From: Nocardia asteroides
GTDB taxonomy: Bacteria > Actinomycetota > Actinomycetes > Mycobacteriales > Mycobacteriaceae
Assembly: GCF_900637185.1 (NCBI RefSeq)
Contig: NZ_LR134352.1
Location: forward strand, 1 to 64,000
DNA: 64,000 nt
Reading direction: 5' to 3'
How positions within the stretch are numbered: position 1 is the first letter of the stretch; every line of letters begins with the position of its first letter. Shown piece by piece: positions 1-9,223 of the stretch. The notes beneath the pieces were generated by a model that made no database searches, was not told where the DNA came from, and worked only from the letters and a program-made list of their open reading frames with translations. The position numbers were made by a program, and so were the translations under genes.

Positions 1-130
1 CCGGCTGGCCGTCGAGGACGTGATCGCGCGGGGCCGCACCATCACCGCGCACTGCCCGTTCATCCGCGGCTGGCTGGACAAGCACCCCGAGTACGACGCG
101 CACGTGGTGGGCAAGGGCATCGCCAAGTGA
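1..130 (+). CDS. GNAT-type N-acetyltransferase, C-terminal end only
   Basis: The window opens inside this gene. The frame starting at base 2 reads 42 residues, including AVEDVIARG, ITAHCPFIRGWLDKHPEY and the tail VVGKGIAK, then TGA at 128-130. The pattern C-P-F-(I/V)-x-x-(W/Y)-(L/I)-x-x-H-P-E-Y is typical of the short YjdJ-like acetyltransferases (Acetyltransf_CG type), which end just after it. The substrate cannot be told. The stop overlaps the GTG start of the pirin gene (GTGA), so the two are probably translationally coupled. Confidence 0.75.
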   Translation, partial: RLAVEDVIARGRTITAHCPFIRGWLDKHPEYDAHVVGKGIAK

Positions 131-1116
131 GCGATCTGGAGCTCGATCCCGCCGAGGCGCTGTGCGAACCGTCGCCGAGTCCGGGACCGATCGCCGAGCT
201 GTACCCGGCCAGGGAGGTGCCGCTGGGCGGGGTGCGTGGCGTCTATGTGGAACGCACACTGCCGCAACGTGATCTGCCGACCGTCGGCGCGTGGTGTTTC
301 CTCGACCGATTCGGCTCGCCGACGGTCAAGCAGACCGGCGCCTCCCCCGACATCCTCCCGCACCCGCACATCGGGCTGCAGACGGTGACCTGGCCATTCG
401 ACGGCCGGATCCGGCACCGCGACTCGGTGGGCTCCGATGTCGAGATCGAGCCGGGCCAGCTGAACCTGATGACCTCCGGGCGCGGCATCGCGCACTCGGA
501 ATTCGGCGTGCCCGGCGCCCACGCGGGTAACGGCCTGCAACTGTGGATCGCCCTGCCCGGCACCGCGACCGGCGTCGAGCCGCACTTCGAGCAGCATCGT
601 GAACTGCCCGTGTACGAGGAACCGGGCCTGCGCGCCACGGTCCTGATCGGCTCGCTGGGCGGGGTCACCTCACCGGCGCACGCCTACACCCCGATCGTCG
701 GGGCCGATATCGTGCTCGACCCCGGCGCCGAGGCGCGGCTGCCGCTGGAACGCGCCTTCGAGCACGCGGTGCTGGTGGTCGCGGGCACCGTCGTGGTGGA
801 CGGCACCGAGCTCACCGCGGGACCGCTGCTGTACCTCGGCACCGACCGTGCCGAACTGCGCCTGACGAGCACCGAGGGCGCGCACTTCGCGCTGATCGGC
901 GGCGAGCCGTTCGGCGAGGAGCTGGTGATGTGGTGGAACTTCGTCGGGCGCAGCCACGAGGAGATCATCGCGGCCCGCGAAGCCTGGGAGACCCGCGATA
1001 CGAGCCGGTTCGGCGAGGTGCCCGGCCACGCGCCCGACGAGCGCATCCCGGCCCCGCCGCTGCCGCCGCTGCGGTTGAAGCCGCGCAAGCGGGCCACCGG
1101 CTGCACTCACCACTGA
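127..1116 (+). CDS. Pirin family protein
   Basis: This is a 329-residue bicupin protein. The N-terminal cupin carries the metal-site signature HPHIGLQTVTW near residue 80 and, further on, SGRGIAHSE, which supply the His/His/His/Glu ligands seen in pirins. The C-terminal part (GGEPFGEELVMWWNFVGRS) is the conserved pirin_C motif. Some family members are quercetin dioxygenases or redox-sensing co-regulators, but the function here is open. The GTG start overlaps the stop of the upstream acetyltransferase. The protein ends in a proline-rich, basic tail (PAPPLPPLRLKPRKR) that looks disordered. Confidence 0.88.
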   Translation: MSDLELDPAEALCEPSPSPGPIAELYPAREVPLGGVRGVYVERTLPQRDLPTVGAWCFLDRFGSPTVKQTGASPDILPHPHIGLQTVTWPFDGRIRHRDSVGSDVEIEPGQLNLMTSGRGIAHSEFGVPGAHAGNGLQLWIALPGTATGVEPHFEQHRELPVYEEPGLRATVLIGSLGGVTSPAHAYTPIVGADIVLDPGAEARLPLERAFEHAVLVVAGTVVVDGTELTAGPLLYLGTDRAELRLTSTEGAHFALIGGEPFGEELVMWWNFVGRSHEEIIAAREAWETRDTSRFGEVPGHAPDERIPAPPLPPLRLKPRKRATGCTHH

Positions 1117-1154
1117 GTCCGCCGGGTCCGGCCGATGCGGACCCGGCATCCGGC

Positions 1155-1634
1155 TCAGCGGCCGTCGGCCAGCAGCGCGTCGAGGGCGCGGTAGCTGTCG
1201 TTGAGGCCGGTCTCCATACCCGAGGCGAGCATGCCCGCGCACTCGTCGGCGGTGTGGAAGATGCTGTCGGTGATCACCCGGGTGCGGCCGTTGCCGAGGT
1301 CGACGAAGGTGGTGGAGTCGATCGAGATGTGGGCGGGCATGCCGTCCCATTCGAAGGACTGCACGATCCGTTCCTTCGGGGTGATCTCGCGGAAGCGGCC
1401 CTCGAATCCGTAGGACTCGTCGCCGTCGTGCTCGACGAAGCGCCAGTGGCCGCCCTTGCGGAATTCCCAGCGTTCGACGTCGACCACGTGGCCGCGACCC
1501 CACCAGCGCGACAGCTGCTCGATCCGGCTGTAGGCGTTCCACACCCGGTCCAGCGGTGCGTCGAAGTCGCGTTCGATGTGCACCTCGCGGTCCGAGGTCG
1601 AGGTGATGACGGCGTCGTCGGTGGTTGTGCTCAT
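1155..1634 (-). CDS. SRPBCC/AHSA1-type protein in an ArsR operon
   Basis: This 159-residue protein has the START-like/AHSA1 pattern: REVHIERDFDAPLDRVWNAY at the N-terminus, a WWG motif (SRWWGRGH), and FEGRFREITPKERIVQSFEW in the middle. Proteins of this type are commonly encoded with a small ArsR-family repressor, as here. The start overlaps the end of the ArsR gene by 4 bases, so they form one operon with the regulator first. The ligand is unknown. It ends just before the convergent pirin gene. Confidence 0.85.
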   Translation of the reverse strand: MSTTTDDAVITSTSDREVHIERDFDAPLDRVWNAYSRIEQLSRWWGRGHVVDVERWEFRKGGHWRFVEHDGDESYGFEGRFREITPKERIVQSFEWDGMPAHISIDSTTFVDLGNGRTRVITDSIFHTADECAGMLASGMETGLNDSYRALDALLADGR

Positions 1635-1963
1635 TGCTCTGGCTCCGTTCGTTCGAGGAATTCTCCGAGACGGTCCATCCGGGCTTCGAGCATCTGCCGA
1701 TAGCCCTGCATCCAGGCCACCTCCCGATCGAAGACGTGGTCGCCGATCCGGCAGTACCGGACCCGGCCACGCTTCTCGGTGACCACCATGCCCGCGCGCT
1801 CGAGCAGTCCGATGTGCTTCTTCATGCCGGTCAGGGTCATGTCGAAGCGTTCGGCCAGCTCGCTGATGCTGGCGGGCCCACGTCCGAGCTGCTCGAGGAT
1901 GCCCCGTCTGGTGGGATCCGCGAGCGCCCCGAACGAGGCATCCAGGAAGTCATACTGAACCAT
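1631..1963 (-). CDS. ArsR-family winged-helix repressor
   Basis: The 110-residue protein is a compact winged helix: FGALADPTRRGILEQLGRG opens the domain, ISELAERFDMTLTGMKKHIGLLERAG is the HTH, and the wing is VVTEKRGRVRYC. No metal-binding cysteine pair is present, so it belongs to the non-metal ArsR group found with AHSA1 proteins. It lies directly upstream of, and overlaps, the SRPBCC gene. A perfect inverted repeat covers its start codon, which suggests autoregulation. I see no Shine-Dalgarno sequence; a leaderless mRNA is likely. Confidence 0.88.
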   Translation of the reverse strand: MVQYDFLDASFGALADPTRRGILEQLGRGPASISELAERFDMTLTGMKKHIGLLERAGMVVTEKRGRVRYCRIGDHVFDREVAWMQGYRQMLEARMDRLGEFLERTEPEQ

Positions 1964-1975
1964 CTAGTTCAGTAT
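1952..1975 (-). promoter_or_regulatory. Inverted-repeat operator over the arsR start codon
   Basis: ATACTGAAC at 1952-1960 and GTTCAGTAT at 1967-1975 are perfect 9-bp inverted arms with a 6-bp spacer. The arsR start codon (1963-1961) lies in the spacer. On the minus strand AATACT ends 7 bases before the ATG and could be the -10 hexamer, so a bound repressor would block both promoter and start. Confidence 0.7.
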
Positions 1976-2082
1976 TGCGCGGCCGGGCACGCGCGTCAAG
2001 AGCCGATCCGCCGAAACCCTGGACGCGCCAGGGCTTTCACTACTACGCTGCGTCGTAGACAACGACGTTCGAGGGGGATCTC

Positions 2083-3339
2083 GTGGACAAGACCACCTGT
2101 TGCATCGTGGGCGGCGGACCCGCCGGAATGATGGCGGGACTGCTGCTGGCCAGGGCGGGCGTGCGGGTCACCGTGCTGGAGAAACACTCCGACTTCCTGC
2201 GCGACTTCCGGGGCGACACCGTCCACCCGTCGACCGTCCGGCTGCTCGACGAACTGGGACTGGGCGAGGACTTCGCCCGCCTCCCCCAGTCCGCGCTCAC
2301 CCGCATGCACATGTACGCGGGCGACCGGATGGTCGTGGCCGCCGACCTCACCAGGATCCCCGGCCGGTACCGGCACATCGCGATGGTGCCGCAGTGGGAC
2401 TTCCTCGACCTGCTCGCCGGCGCCGCCGCCGCGGAACCGACGTTCACCTTGCGGATGAACGCCACCGTCGTCGGGCTGACCCACGAGGCCGAGACGGTCA
2501 CCGGCGTGCGCTACCTGGACACCGACGGCACCGAGCACACCCTGCGCGCCGATCTCGTGCTCGCCTGCGACGGCCGCGATTCGGTGGCCGGGGCGGCCGC
2601 CGGTCTGCGTCAGCGGATGGAGGACGTGCCGATGGACATGTGGTTCTTCCGCATCCCCAAATCGCCCGGCGACACCGAAGGCGGCGCCGTGCAGGCCCGC
2701 TTCACCAGCGGGAACTCCGCCGTCGCGATCGATCGCGGCGACTACTACCAGACCGGCTACATCATCGAGAAGGGCCGCGACGCGCAGCTGCGCGCCGCGC
2801 ACGAGGTGGACTGGCTGCGGGATCGCGTCACCGAACTGTTCGGCTGGCCCGCCGCCGCGACCGCCGCCATCGGCTCCTGGGACGACGTCAAGCTGCTCGA
2901 GGTGACCGTCGGCATGCTCGAGCGCTGGTACGTACCGGGGCTGCTGTGCATCGGCGACGCCGCGCACACCATGTCGCCGGTGGGCGGCGTCGGGGTCAAT
3001 CTCGCGATCCAGGACGCCGTGGCCGCGGCGCGCATCCTGGCCGGCCCACTACTCGACCGCGCGGTCTCCCCCGCCGACCTGAACAAGGTGCAGCGCAGGC
3101 GGATGTTGCCCGCCAACTTCACCCAGCGATCCCAGCGCGGCGAGCACGAGATGCTCATCGCGCCCGCGCTGCGCGGGACCCTGCGCACGGCTCCGCTGCC
3201 GTTGCGGGTCGTCGATTCGGTGCCGATGCTGGCCGGGCTGGCCGCGTACCTCGGCGGGATCGGCATCCGCCCCGAGCACGCGCCGGACTTCGCCCGTCGT
3301 CCGGGCGGCGCGGTCCACCCGTCCACCGCGGCGCGCTGA
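2083..3339 (+). CDS. FAD-dependent aromatic-hydroxylase-like monooxygenase
   Basis: The 418-residue protein opens with the dinucleotide-binding motif CCIVGGGPAGMMAGLLLARAG. It has the second FAD motif LVLACDGRDSVAG near residue 165 and the third FAD motif LCIGDAAHTMSPVGGVGVNLAIQDA near residue 288, as in class A flavoprotein hydroxylases (p-hydroxybenzoate hydroxylase fold). The substrate is unknown. The GTG start at 2083 follows the purine-rich run GAGGGGGATCTC. A short inverted repeat, CTACG-N6-CGTAG, lies at 2043-2058 upstream and may be a control site. It is divergent from the arsR operon. Confidence 0.85.
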   Translation: MDKTTCCIVGGGPAGMMAGLLLARAGVRVTVLEKHSDFLRDFRGDTVHPSTVRLLDELGLGEDFARLPQSALTRMHMYAGDRMVVAADLTRIPGRYRHIAMVPQWDFLDLLAGAAAAEPTFTLRMNATVVGLTHEAETVTGVRYLDTDGTEHTLRADLVLACDGRDSVAGAAAGLRQRMEDVPMDMWFFRIPKSPGDTEGGAVQARFTSGNSAVAIDRGDYYQTGYIIEKGRDAQLRAAHEVDWLRDRVTELFGWPAAATAAIGSWDDVKLLEVTVGMLERWYVPGLLCIGDAAHTMSPVGGVGVNLAIQDAVAAARILAGPLLDRAVSPADLNKVQRRRMLPANFTQRSQRGEHEMLIAPALRGTLRTAPLPLRVVDSVPMLAGLAAYLGGIGIRPEHAPDFARRPGGAVHPSTAAR

Positions 3340-3448
3340 CCGGAACCGCCCCGCCGCCGCGACTTTCCGAAACGCCGCCCAGCGGTTAGGTTTGCCGCGA
3401 CGAAACGGGACGATTCGGTCCCGGATGACGCTGCGGGAGGCTTGGCGG

Positions 3449-4141
3449 ATGAGGATCGGCACTGTGATCGGCGCGGCGCTGCTGGCGGTGGGCGTCACCC
3501 TGGCGAGCTCGGGAGTCGGCGCCGCCGAGCCCGGCACCCAGCCCGGCATCACGCCGCTGCCCGCACCGACCACCGAGCCCGCCCAGCCGGGCAGCACGCC
3601 GGGCACCCAGCCCGGCATCCAGCTGCGCGGTGTCGACAAGTCCGTGAACTACCAGGTCGGGGCGTCCGAGAATCGGCGTGCCGTGGTGACCACGCTCGAC
3701 GCGGGCCGGTTCCAGCTGGTGCACGACGCGAAGGTCGTCACCGTGACCGACGCCGAGGGCGCGGTGATCGCCGCGCTGCCGATGGTGGTGCGGCTCGGCG
3801 AGCACGAGGTGCCGCTCACCCCGACCATCGACGCCGCGGGCACCAGCCTCACCCTGACCCCGGTCGGCGAATCCGACACCCCCGTGCGTGACATCAGCGC
3901 GCAGGAGCGCTTCTTCGCCGAGACCCAGCGGCTGCAGCCGGAGATCATCCAGGGCGCGGTGATCGGCGCCGCCATCGGATTCGTCCTCGGCTTCCCGCTC
4001 GGGCTGTTCGTGCTCGACTTCATCACCGTGCCGGTGGCGACCGTGGCGGGCGCCGCGATCGGCGCGCTGGCCGGTTACGCGCTGGCAGGCGGTCAGCCCG
4101 CGATCGATACCGCCATCGCCTACGTCACCGGCGCGCCCTGA
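3449..4141 (+). CDS. Secreted/anchored protein of unknown function
   Basis: I start this at ATG 3449 because GGGAGG lies 8 bases upstream and the N-terminus becomes a clean signal peptide (MRIGTVIGAALLAVGVTLAS, then AAEPG). A longer TTG start at 3392 exists but would bury the signal. After the signal is a Pro/Gly/Thr linker with two copies of PGTQPGI, then about 100 residues of mostly beta-type sequence, and a glycine-rich C-terminal hydrophobic segment (GAVIGAAIGFVLGFPLGLFV and GAAIGALAGYALAGG). The protein is about 230 residues. I do not recognise a specific family; membrane insertion of the C-terminus is plausible. Confidence 0.75.
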   Translation: MRIGTVIGAALLAVGVTLASSGVGAAEPGTQPGITPLPAPTTEPAQPGSTPGTQPGIQLRGVDKSVNYQVGASENRRAVVTTLDAGRFQLVHDAKVVTVTDAEGAVIAALPMVVRLGEHEVPLTPTIDAAGTSLTLTPVGESDTPVRDISAQERFFAETQRLQPEIIQGAVIGAAIGFVLGFPLGLFVLDFITVPVATVAGAAIGALAGYALAGGQPAIDTAIAYVTGAP

Positions 4142-4144
4142 GCC

Positions 4145-4987
4145 TTAGGCGGGACTGAGGCGCTGCGTGCCGATCACGCCGAGCAGCGCCATCTTCTCGG
4201 CGGCGTCGGTGCCGGGCCGGGGCAGATAGACGAGCAGCCGCTGCGCCGCGTTCCTGGTGACGAGCACCTCGCACACGGTGTCGATCAGCCCCACCTCCGG
4301 ATGCACGAACCGTTTGGCGTCGGTGACCCGCACCGCCACTTCGTGTTCGTTCCACAGCGCCTCGAATTCGGCACTGGCGCCGCGTAGTTCGGCGATGTAG
4401 GCGACCACCTCGGGATCGTCGGCCCGGCGCGCGGCGGTGGCGCGCAGATCGGCGACGTGACTGCGGCTGAGCCGATCCCAATCCTCCTCCGGGAAGACGG
4501 CTCTGGCGCCGCGATCGGTGAACCAGCGCCAGGTGTAGTAGCGATCCGGTCCGGTGCGGTCGCCGTGGTCGCCCACCAGCAGGGTGTGCATGCGGTTCTG
4601 CACGAGCACTTCGCCGAGTTCGGTGATCACCGCGGCCGGGGTGTCGTCGAGCTTGGCCAGCATGTGCAGCAGCCCGGGCCCGACATGCTTGTCGCGCAGC
4701 TCGCGGTCCGGCGACGGATGCCCGCACAGGTGGAACAGGTGGTCACGCTCGTCGGCGCTCAGGCGCAGCGCTCTGGCCAGCGCGGTGAGCAGCTGGGTCG
4801 ACGGGCGCGGACCGCGCGCCTGCTCCAGCCGGGTGTAGTAGTCGGTCGACATGCTGCTGAGCAGCGCGACCTCGTCGCGGCGCAACCCCGGCGTGCGCCT
4901 GCGCAGCCCCGGCGGCAGGCCGACGTCGGCGGGCGTGAGCTGTTCACGGCGCCTGCGCAGGAAGTCGGCGAGCTCGGTGCGGTCCAT
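4145..4987 (-). CDS. XRE-family regulator with MmyB-like ligand domain
   Basis: The 280-residue protein begins with an HTH: ELADFLRRRREQL, GLRRRTPGLRRDEVALLSSMS and DYYTRLEQARGPRPS are hallmarks of the actinobacterial MmyB-type XRE regulators. The C-terminal two thirds (WRWFTDRGARAVFPEEDWDRLSRSHVADLRA, then RFVHPEVG) is the MmyB-like ligand-binding domain. ATG 4987 is preceded by GGAGAG. It is divergent from an aldo/keto reductase across 100 bp, the usual arrangement for such regulator/oxidoreductase pairs, so it probably controls that gene. The effector is unknown. Confidence 0.88.
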   Translation of the reverse strand: MDRTELADFLRRRREQLTPADVGLPPGLRRRTPGLRRDEVALLSSMSTDYYTRLEQARGPRPSTQLLTALARALRLSADERDHLFHLCGHPSPDRELRDKHVGPGLLHMLAKLDDTPAAVITELGEVLVQNRMHTLLVGDHGDRTGPDRYYTWRWFTDRGARAVFPEEDWDRLSRSHVADLRATAARRADDPEVVAYIAELRGASAEFEALWNEHEVAVRVTDAKRFVHPEVGLIDTVCEVLVTRNAAQRLLVYLPRPGTDAAEKMALLGVIGTQRLSPA

Positions 4988-5087
4988 CTCTCCATGGTGC
5001 GCGAACCGGCGCCCCTCAGCCAGGGACCGGCGATCCCCCGATGTGCGCTCTCTGCCGCGCCCGGTTCCGCCCGCGCAGGCTGGAGCC

Positions 5088-6101
<1,014 letters not shown>

Positions 6102-6162
6102 GCGCGGCTCCGCTACCGTTGACAGCAGAGAATCCGCATGCTGTGAGTGGGTGGTGAGGGAC

Positions 6163-6843
6163 GTGTTCGACCCGCTGGCCGAAATCGATCGGGCCCTGGC
6201 CGAACAGGCCGGATGGACCTGGTTCGACGACTACCTGCTGTACACGTGCGGGGTGGCCGAGCTGCTCGCCGACGGGCGGGCCACGCAGATCCCGGCGGCC
6301 GCCACCCGGGTGCGCACCGAGCCCGGCGAGACCTGCTTCGCCGACGGTGGCGTGCACTGGTTCACCTGGCGCGGGATCGGCGACGGCCGGTGGACGCGCG
6401 GACAGGCGCACGCGGACGGGCGCACCCCGCTCGGCGCGGTCGCGCACCTGGGCAACGCGGTCCGCAACGAATCGCGGCGGCTGCGGGCCGAAGCCGCCGC
6501 GCAACCACGCTGGGTCGCCGAACGGCCGGGCACCGCGATGATCTCGAACCGGCGGATGCACCTGGCCAACCCGGACCGGGCGTTCTCGCTGCACTGGTCG
6601 GCCCTGGAGGGCATCGACCTCACCGCACCCGATCTGGTCGGCTGCCGGTTCCCCGATCGCAGCGGGACCATGCAGCAGTTGCAGGTCAGAAGTGCCTGGG
6701 CGCCACTGATTTTCATCACCGCGGCGCTCCAGCATTTTCCGCAGCATCCGCTGTTGCGCACCGGGGCTTGGCTGCCCGCGGGATTCGAGGAGAAGTGTCA
6801 CCTGGCGGGCAAGAAATGCCCGAAGGTGCGCCGCCCGCTGTGA
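6163..6843 (+). CDS. Unknown protein, paralogue A (PH/GRAM-like middle region)
   Basis: The GTG start at 6163 follows GTGAGGGA and gives the N-terminus VFDPLAEIDRAL, which lines up with the second copy at 11451. The product has 226 residues. It has no signal peptide or clear membrane segment. The middle (PRWVAERPGTAMISNRRMHL, later SAWAPLIFITAAL) resembles the strand pattern of small bacterial PH/GRAM domains; this is an inference. The C-terminus GFEEKCHLAGKKCPKVR is shared almost exactly with the paralogue and has two Cys and a His. Between the conserved ends the two copies differ strongly. Function unknown. Confidence 0.75.
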   Translation: MFDPLAEIDRALAEQAGWTWFDDYLLYTCGVAELLADGRATQIPAAATRVRTEPGETCFADGGVHWFTWRGIGDGRWTRGQAHADGRTPLGAVAHLGNAVRNESRRLRAEAAAQPRWVAERPGTAMISNRRMHLANPDRAFSLHWSALEGIDLTAPDLVGCRFPDRSGTMQQLQVRSAWAPLIFITAALQHFPQHPLLRTGAWLPAGFEEKCHLAGKKCPKVRRPL

Positions 6844-6856
6844 CGTCGCGGCCCGA

Positions 6857-7387
6857 TCACCGCTGCCGGGCGCGATAGGCGGCCACCGCGTTGCGGTTGC
6901 CGCAGGCGGTGCTGCAGTAGCGCCGGGAGCGATTGCGCGACAGGTCCAAGACCAGTCCGTCGCATGTGTCGTCGGCGCAGATCGACAGCCGGCTCAGGTC
7001 GTCGGCGCGGATCAGGTCGATCATCGCCATGGCGGTTTCGACGGCGATGCGGACCGGGAGCGGGGCCTCGGGCGCGACGGCGTGCACGTGATAGTCGACG
7101 TCGCCGTGCCGGACCAGCTGGGGTAGCGCGCGATGCTCGGCGAGGGTCTCGTTCACCAGGGTGACCGCGCGGTCCCGGTCACTGGTGAGCATCCGGCGCA
7201 GCGGCGCGCGCAGGGCGCGGACCGCGGCCAGTTCGGTCGCGTCGCCGGTGTGCGCGCCCGTGTAGACGTGCCGCACGAAGAACTCGTCGAGCTGGTCCGT
7301 GCCGGTGAGGGTGTCCGGGTCCTCCGCGGAATTGACCAGTTCGACCGCCGCCAGCAGCGCCGCCTCGGTGTCATGAGCGAAAACCAC
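6857..7387 (-). CDS. CGNR zinc-finger (ABATE-domain) regulator
   Basis: The 176-residue protein ends with a CGNR zinc finger: CADDTCDG near residue 137 and RYCSTACGNRNAVAAYRARQR at the C-terminus supply four cysteines. The N-terminal 120 residues (LVNSAEDPDTL, RALRAPLRRML) correspond to the ABATE/stress-induced regulator domain. It probably binds DNA and acts as a regulator. The GTG start at 7387 has no Shine-Dalgarno, but TAATAT (minus strand, 7399-7394) ends 6 bases upstream, so the mRNA is probably leaderless. It is divergent from an EamA transporter across only 38 bp and may control it. Confidence 0.85.
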   Translation of the reverse strand: MVFAHDTEAALLAAVELVNSAEDPDTLTGTDQLDEFFVRHVYTGAHTGDATELAAVRALRAPLRRMLTSDRDRAVTLVNETLAEHRALPQLVRHGDVDYHVHAVAPEAPLPVRIAVETAMAMIDLIRADDLSRLSICADDTCDGLVLDLSRNRSRRYCSTACGNRNAVAAYRARQR

Positions 7388-7388
7388 G

Positions 7389-7417
7389 TTGACATATTAC
7401 CGCAGCCTGCTTACCGT
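7389..7417 (+). promoter_or_regulatory. Promoter of the EamA gene (and opposing CGNR promoter)
   Basis: TTGACA at 7389-7394 and TACCGT at 7412-7417 are 17 bp apart and point at ATG 7426, 8 bases further on, so the message should be leaderless. On the minus strand TAATAT at 7399-7394 sits 6 bases before the CGNR GTG. The two promoters overlap within the 38-bp gap. Confidence 0.65.
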
Positions 7418-7425
7418 CATTAGTC

Positions 7426-8418
7426 ATGGTGACTTTGACCCATGACGGACTGGCGAGCAGCCGGATCCGTACCGGCCTGCTCTTCGCGCTGGCCTCCGCC
7501 ACCTCGTTCGGCCTGTCCGGCCCACTCGCGCGCGGACTGATGAACGCGGGCTGGAGCGCGGCCGCCGTGGTCGCCGCGCGCGTGCTGCTCGCGGGCGTCG
7601 TCCTGCTCCCGATCGCCCTGCCCCAGCTACGCGGCAACTGGAATCTGGTGCGCGCCAACGCGACTCTGATCGGGCTCTACGGACTGCTCGCCGTCGCGGG
7701 CACCCAGCTCGCCTACTTCAACGCCGTCGCGCACATGGAGGTCGGCGCCGCGCTGCTGATCGAATACACCGCGCCGATCGCCGTGGTCGGCTGGATGTGG
7801 GCGCGCCACCGCCAACGGCCCGGCGCGGCCACCCTCGCCGGCGCCGCGCTCGGCATCACCGGACTGCTGCTGGTGCTCGACATCCTCGCCGGCGTGACGA
7901 CCGACCCGGTCGGCGTCACCTGGGCGCTGGCCGCGATGATCGGCGCCGCCGCGTACTTCGTCCTCTCCGCGCAGGGCGACGATCTGCCCGGCACGGTCCT
8001 GGCCGCGGGCGGATTGCTGATCGGCGGGATCACGCTGGTCCTGGCCGGCCTGATCGGCATCGTGCCATTGCGCGCCACCACCGCGACGGTTGTCTTCGAC
8101 GACTTCAGCGCGCCGTGGTGGATCCCGATCCTGCTGATCGGCATCGTCACCGCCGCGATCGCCTACGTCACCGGCATCGCCGCCACCCGCCGCCTCGGCT
8201 CCCGCCTGGCCTCCTTCGTCGCCCTCACCGAAGTCCTGGCCGCCCTGCTGTTCGCCTGGGCGCTGCTCGGCGAAGCTCCGCGGCCCATCCAATTGCTCGG
8301 TGGCGCATTGATTCTCGTCGGCGTGGTGATCGTCCGGCTGGGCGAACCCGAACCCCTCCCGGTCGGCGACCCCGAGGCCCGCACCGCCGCCGAGGTTCCG
8401 GTGCGGCCCGAGGCCTGA
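7426..8418 (+). CDS. EamA/RhaT-type (DMT) transporter
   Basis: The 330-residue protein has about ten hydrophobic segments in two homologous halves, the drug/metabolite transporter layout. The first segment is LFALASATSFGLSGPLARGLMNAGW, and each half ends in a typical EamA signature, e.g. VGAALLIEYTAPIAVVGWMW, and FVALTEVLAALLFAWALLGE followed by LLGGALILVGVVIV. The cargo is unknown; relatives export amino acids or small metabolites. The C-terminal tail after residue 305 is hydrophilic. It is divergent from the CGNR regulator. Confidence 0.87.
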   Translation: MVTLTHDGLASSRIRTGLLFALASATSFGLSGPLARGLMNAGWSAAAVVAARVLLAGVVLLPIALPQLRGNWNLVRANATLIGLYGLLAVAGTQLAYFNAVAHMEVGAALLIEYTAPIAVVGWMWARHRQRPGAATLAGAALGITGLLLVLDILAGVTTDPVGVTWALAAMIGAAAYFVLSAQGDDLPGTVLAAGGLLIGGITLVLAGLIGIVPLRATTATVVFDDFSAPWWIPILLIGIVTAAIAYVTGIAATRRLGSRLASFVALTEVLAALLFAWALLGEAPRPIQLLGGALILVGVVIVRLGEPEPLPVGDPEARTAAEVPVRPEA

Positions 8419-8498
8419 GCTGTCGGCCCCCGCCCCGACGCCGCGCCAACCGCCGTGATTCGGCTCTGCGACAACGAGCGATCCGGCAAGCTTGACCG

Positions 8499-8705
8499 GT
8501 GCCCACTACTCAGGACGACGCTCCACCCTGCCCGGAATGCGCCGGACCGATGATCGAGATCACCTACGGATTCCCCACCCCGGCAGCGGTCGAAGCCGAC
8601 CGGCGGGGCGAGATCATCCTCGGCGGATGCTGCGTTTCCGGCGATTCACCGAGGTGGGGTTGCCGGCCGTGCCTGACCCGTCGGGAAGCTGAGGATCACG
8701 GCTAG
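8499..8705 (+). CDS. Small Cys-rich (zinc-ribbon-like) protein
   Basis: This 68-residue frame starts at GTG 8499. It holds two CxxC pairs, CPECAGPM near residue 11 and CRPCL near residue 55, with another Cys pair (GGCC) between, which fits a small zinc ribbon. Codon use has the strong GC third-position bias of real genes here. There is no Shine-Dalgarno; CAAGCT 6 bases upstream may be a weak -10 for a leaderless message. Similar short proteins are annotated as hypothetical in actinomycetes. Function unknown. Confidence 0.6.
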   Translation: MPTTQDDAPPCPECAGPMIEITYGFPTPAAVEADRRGEIILGGCCVSGDSPRWGCRPCLTRREAEDHG

Positions 8706-8716
8706 CGAGTCCCGGT

Positions 8717-9166
8717 TCACCAGCGGTAGTCGAGGAACTTGCCGTCGAGGGTGATGACCACCCGGTCACCGTCCGGGTGCGGGCGGCGGGCGATGTCGAT
8801 GTTGAAGTTGATGGCGCTCATGATGCCGTCACCGAATTCCTCGTGGATCAGCGCCTTGAGCGCCGGGCCGTAGACCGAGACCGCTTCGACGAGGCGATAG
8901 ATCGTGGGATCGGCCAGCTGCGCCGGGTCGGCTCCGCGCGAGGGCTGCAGCCGCAAACTCTCGGCGACGGTCTCGTCGAGGTCGAGCAGCGCGCAGACCG
9001 CCGCCGCCTGCTCGGCGGTCATCGGATGCTGACCGAGCAGCGCCGCCGTCGTCCAGACCAGCGGCGCGCCGAGGGATTCCGCGATGGCGGCCCAGGTGAG
9101 GCCCTTGCGGATACGGGCGGCGACGACGAGGTCGGCGGCGTCGGACTTGCTCATGATCGGTTGCAT
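8717..9166 (-). CDS. cynS: Cyanase (cyanate hydratase)
   Basis: Cyanase converts cyanate and bicarbonate to carbamate/CO2 and thus to ammonia and CO2. The 149-residue protein has the N-terminal helical domain (ADLVVAARIRKGLTWAAIAE) and the conserved C-terminal catalytic part. The catalytic triad is intact: Arg91 and Glu94 in YRLVEAVSVYGPALKALIHEEFGDGIMSAINF, and Ser117 in the same segment, offset by five from E. coli Arg96/Glu99/Ser122. The ATG at 9166 follows CAGGAG by 5 bases. No carbonic anhydrase gene is adjacent. It is divergent from a formate/nitrite-type channel across 157 bp carrying a palindrome. Confidence 0.95.
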   Translation of the reverse strand: MQPIMSKSDAADLVVAARIRKGLTWAAIAESLGAPLVWTTAALLGQHPMTAEQAAAVCALLDLDETVAESLRLQPSRGADPAQLADPTIYRLVEAVSVYGPALKALIHEEFGDGIMSAINFNIDIARRPHPDGDRVVITLDGKFLDYRW

Positions 9167-9223
9167 GCGGGCTCCTGAGATCGGGGACTCCGCCAGCCTG
9201 CCACCCGGCCGGATTCAGCCGCC

